Positions 62,846 through 64,000 of a stretch of 64,000 nucleotides of DNA are shown here, in pieces. Source of the stretch: Spirochaetaceae bacterium (GTDB lineage: Bacteria > Spirochaetota > Leptospiria > Leptospirales > Leptonemataceae); NCBI GenBank assembly GCA_002730875.1, contig PCBI01000011.1:1-64000 (forward strand), in the 5' to 3' direction. Below the pieces are notes generated by a model. That model was not told where the DNA came from. It searched no databases and saw only the letters and a program-made list of their open reading frames with translations. Each line of letters starts with the position of its first letter. Position 1 is the stretch's first letter. A program made the translations under genes and the position numbers.

Positions 62846-64000
62846 TCAAGAAATCCGGCTCTTGATTGCATCCCTTACTCGCTCAACATCGGCAGACAGT
62901 CGTATGGGCTGGTTGCCTATTGTTGATTCCACGTCTTCCAGGTTACCTTCATGATACCCGGTCTTGAATTCCGAAAATTTGAGGCCGTGGGCTGTGGAAA
63001 TGACCACCACGCTGTCCTCCGGTTTGATAGTTCCGTTGGAAACCAGCTTTTCGGTGCATGCAAGGGCAACGCCGGTGTGGGGATCGTTAAACAAACCATG
63101 CAGATCCGCTCTCGCTGCAGCATTGGCCAGTTCATCCTCGCTGGCCTGTTCGACCACTCCCTGAAAATCTTGCAGGGCTCGCACGGCTCTTGGGTAGCTC
63201 ACCGGATTCCCAATCTGTATGGCGCTGGCCAGGGTTCGGGATGCCTGAACTTTCTGTAGATCTTTCAGTCCCTTCTGGTAGCTAAGATAAAGAGGGTTGG
63301 CTCTGGATGATTGGGCCACACAGATTTTCGGTACCTTTTCGATCATTTCGTTTTCGTGGAGTAAGCGAATCCCCTGAGCAAGCGCGCTAACATTGCCAAG
63401 GTTGCCGCCGGGAATGACAATCCAATCGGGTAGCTCCCAGTTCCTTTGCTGAGCCATCTCGACGCTGATGGTCTTCTGTCCTTCGATGCGCAACGGATTC
63501 ATGGAATTGGCCAGGTAGATGGACTGGTCTTCAGTGACGGCTCTGACAATTTCCATACATCCGTCAAAGTCCGTATCCAGACTGATGACTATTGCCCCGT
63601 TGGACAAAGGTTGCACCAACTGCGCAGTGGATATTTTGCCTTCGGGCAAAAAGACGATTACCGGAATATCTGCCGCCGCCGCATAAGCCGCCAGCGCGGC
63701 GCTGGTATCGCCGGTGGAGGCGCAGGCTACCGCCTGAATGGGAATACCGCGAGCGCGCAGGGACACCACATGACTTACAAGAACAGTCATACCCAGGTCT
63801 TTAAAGGAACCGGTATGCGAAACCCCGCACTGCTTAACTTCCAGCGATGCAATTCCCCATTGTCGGGCCAGTCGATGAAGGGGAATCAAAGGTGTGGCGC
63901 CTTCGCCGAGAGAGATTACATGCTCCAGATCGATGCCAGGAAGTACCCATTCCTTCTTTCCCCAGACTCCGGATGAAAAAGGGTAACCCGGATACCGAAA
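62846..64000 (-). CDS. thrC: threonine synthase, 5' end beyond the window
   Basis: Pyridoxal-phosphate enzyme that forms threonine from O-phosphohomoserine. The coding frame runs uninterrupted to the window edge; translation upstream of 63889 continues as RYPGYPFSSG...EHVISLGEGATPLIPL, the normal N-terminal part, so the gene is only cut by the edge. Motifs: SLGEGATPL, TGSFKDLGM with the PLP lysine, ASTGDTSAALAAYAA, PGGNLGNVSALAQG and DPHTGVALA. At least 384 residues are present. The 152-bp gap to the GHKL gene shows no gene. Confidence 0.95.
   Translation of the reverse strand, partial: FRYPGYPFSSGVWGKKEWVLPGIDLEHVISLGEGATPLIPLHRLARQWGIASLEVKQCGVSHTGSFKDLGMTVLVSHVVSLRARGIPIQAVACASTGDTSAALAAYAAAADIPVIVFLPEGKISTAQLVQPLSNGAIVISLDTDFDGCMEIVRAVTEDQSIYLANSMNPLRIEGQKTISVEMAQQRNWELPDWIVIPGGNLGNVSALAQGIRLLHENEMIEKVPKICVAQSSRANPLYLSYQKGLKDLQKVQASRTLASAIQIGNPVSYPRAVRALQDFQGVVEQASEDELANAAARADLHGLFNDPHTGVALACTEKLVSNGTIKPEDSVVVISTAHGLKFSEFKTGYHEGNLEDVESTIGNQPIRLSADVERVRDAIKSRIS

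Overview
The window looks like a chromosomal segment of a spirochete of the Leptospiraceae, perhaps Leptonema- or Turneriella-like. This is inferred from gene content, not proven. The evidence is a flgB-flgC-fliE-fliF-fliG operon with fliM, flgF, fapA and cheR nearby, many lipoproteins with relaxed spirochete-type lipoboxes, an hrcA-grpE-dnaK-dnaJ operon behind a CIRCE operator, and GC-rich sequence (roughly 50-55% by eye). Coding is dense on both strands. I saw no tRNA, rRNA, CRISPR array or phage genes. The only mobile element is an IS1595-type transposase at the left edge.

Layout. 1-1.2 kb: transposase ending in a large three-armed palindrome that abuts fliG. 1.2-6.1 kb (minus): fliG, fliF, fliE, flgC, flgB. 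6.3-8.9 kb (plus): two lipoproteins and a membrane-anchored SGNH hydrolase. 9.0-14.5 kb (minus): polyprenyl diphosphate synthase, SGNH protein, MBOAT acyltransferase and a CPA2 antiporter, tightly spaced. 14.7-18.2 kb (minus): transketolase N-terminal half, GT-C-like membrane protein, SirB1-like protein. 18.4-19.8 kb: DUF420-like membrane protein and an HExxH lipoprotein starting head to head. 20.0-22.0 kb: fliM and a coupled secreted protein. 22.5-26.0 kb: miaB, a cysteine-cluster protein and a Gfo/Idh/MocA oxidoreductase. 26.0-31.3 kb: the heat-shock operon. 31.5-34.4 kb: three poorly characterised envelope or cytosolic proteins.

34.7-44.2 kb is the most unusual part. Two paralogous copies of a translationally coupled outer-membrane beta-barrel plus PEGA-like lipoprotein module (35.7-37.2 and 40.1-41.8 kb) flank an SrkA-type kinase, a lipocalin and a metallopeptidase. 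They are followed by an aspartase fused to a cyclic-nucleotide-binding-like domain. 44.2-48.6 kb: double hemerythrin, CBS protein, b561-like and YceI proteins, flgF. 48.6-51.7 kb: an ATP-grasp ligase with two SAM methyltransferases, a candidate small-molecule or cell-surface tailoring cluster. 51.7-53.9 kb: GerM-domain protein, a 31-residue AURKAIP1/COX24-like basic protein, mannose-1-phosphate guanylyltransferase. 54.1-62.7 kb (minus): a probable flagellar/housekeeping operon of GHKL ATPase, FapA, a small protein, a SwrB-like protein, cheR, gmk, miaA, hfq and an SPFH-like protein. 62.8 kb to the right edge: threonine synthase, cut by the window end.

Themes are motility (basal body, switch, CheR, FapA), protein quality control, tRNA and mRNA maturation (MiaA, MiaB, Hfq), and envelope construction or decoration (MBOAT/SGNH, GT-C, ManC, lipoproteins, barrel modules). 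Several starts were moved from the longest reading frame to a downstream codon on ribosome-binding-site, signal-peptide or family-length grounds; these choices are stated in each entry.
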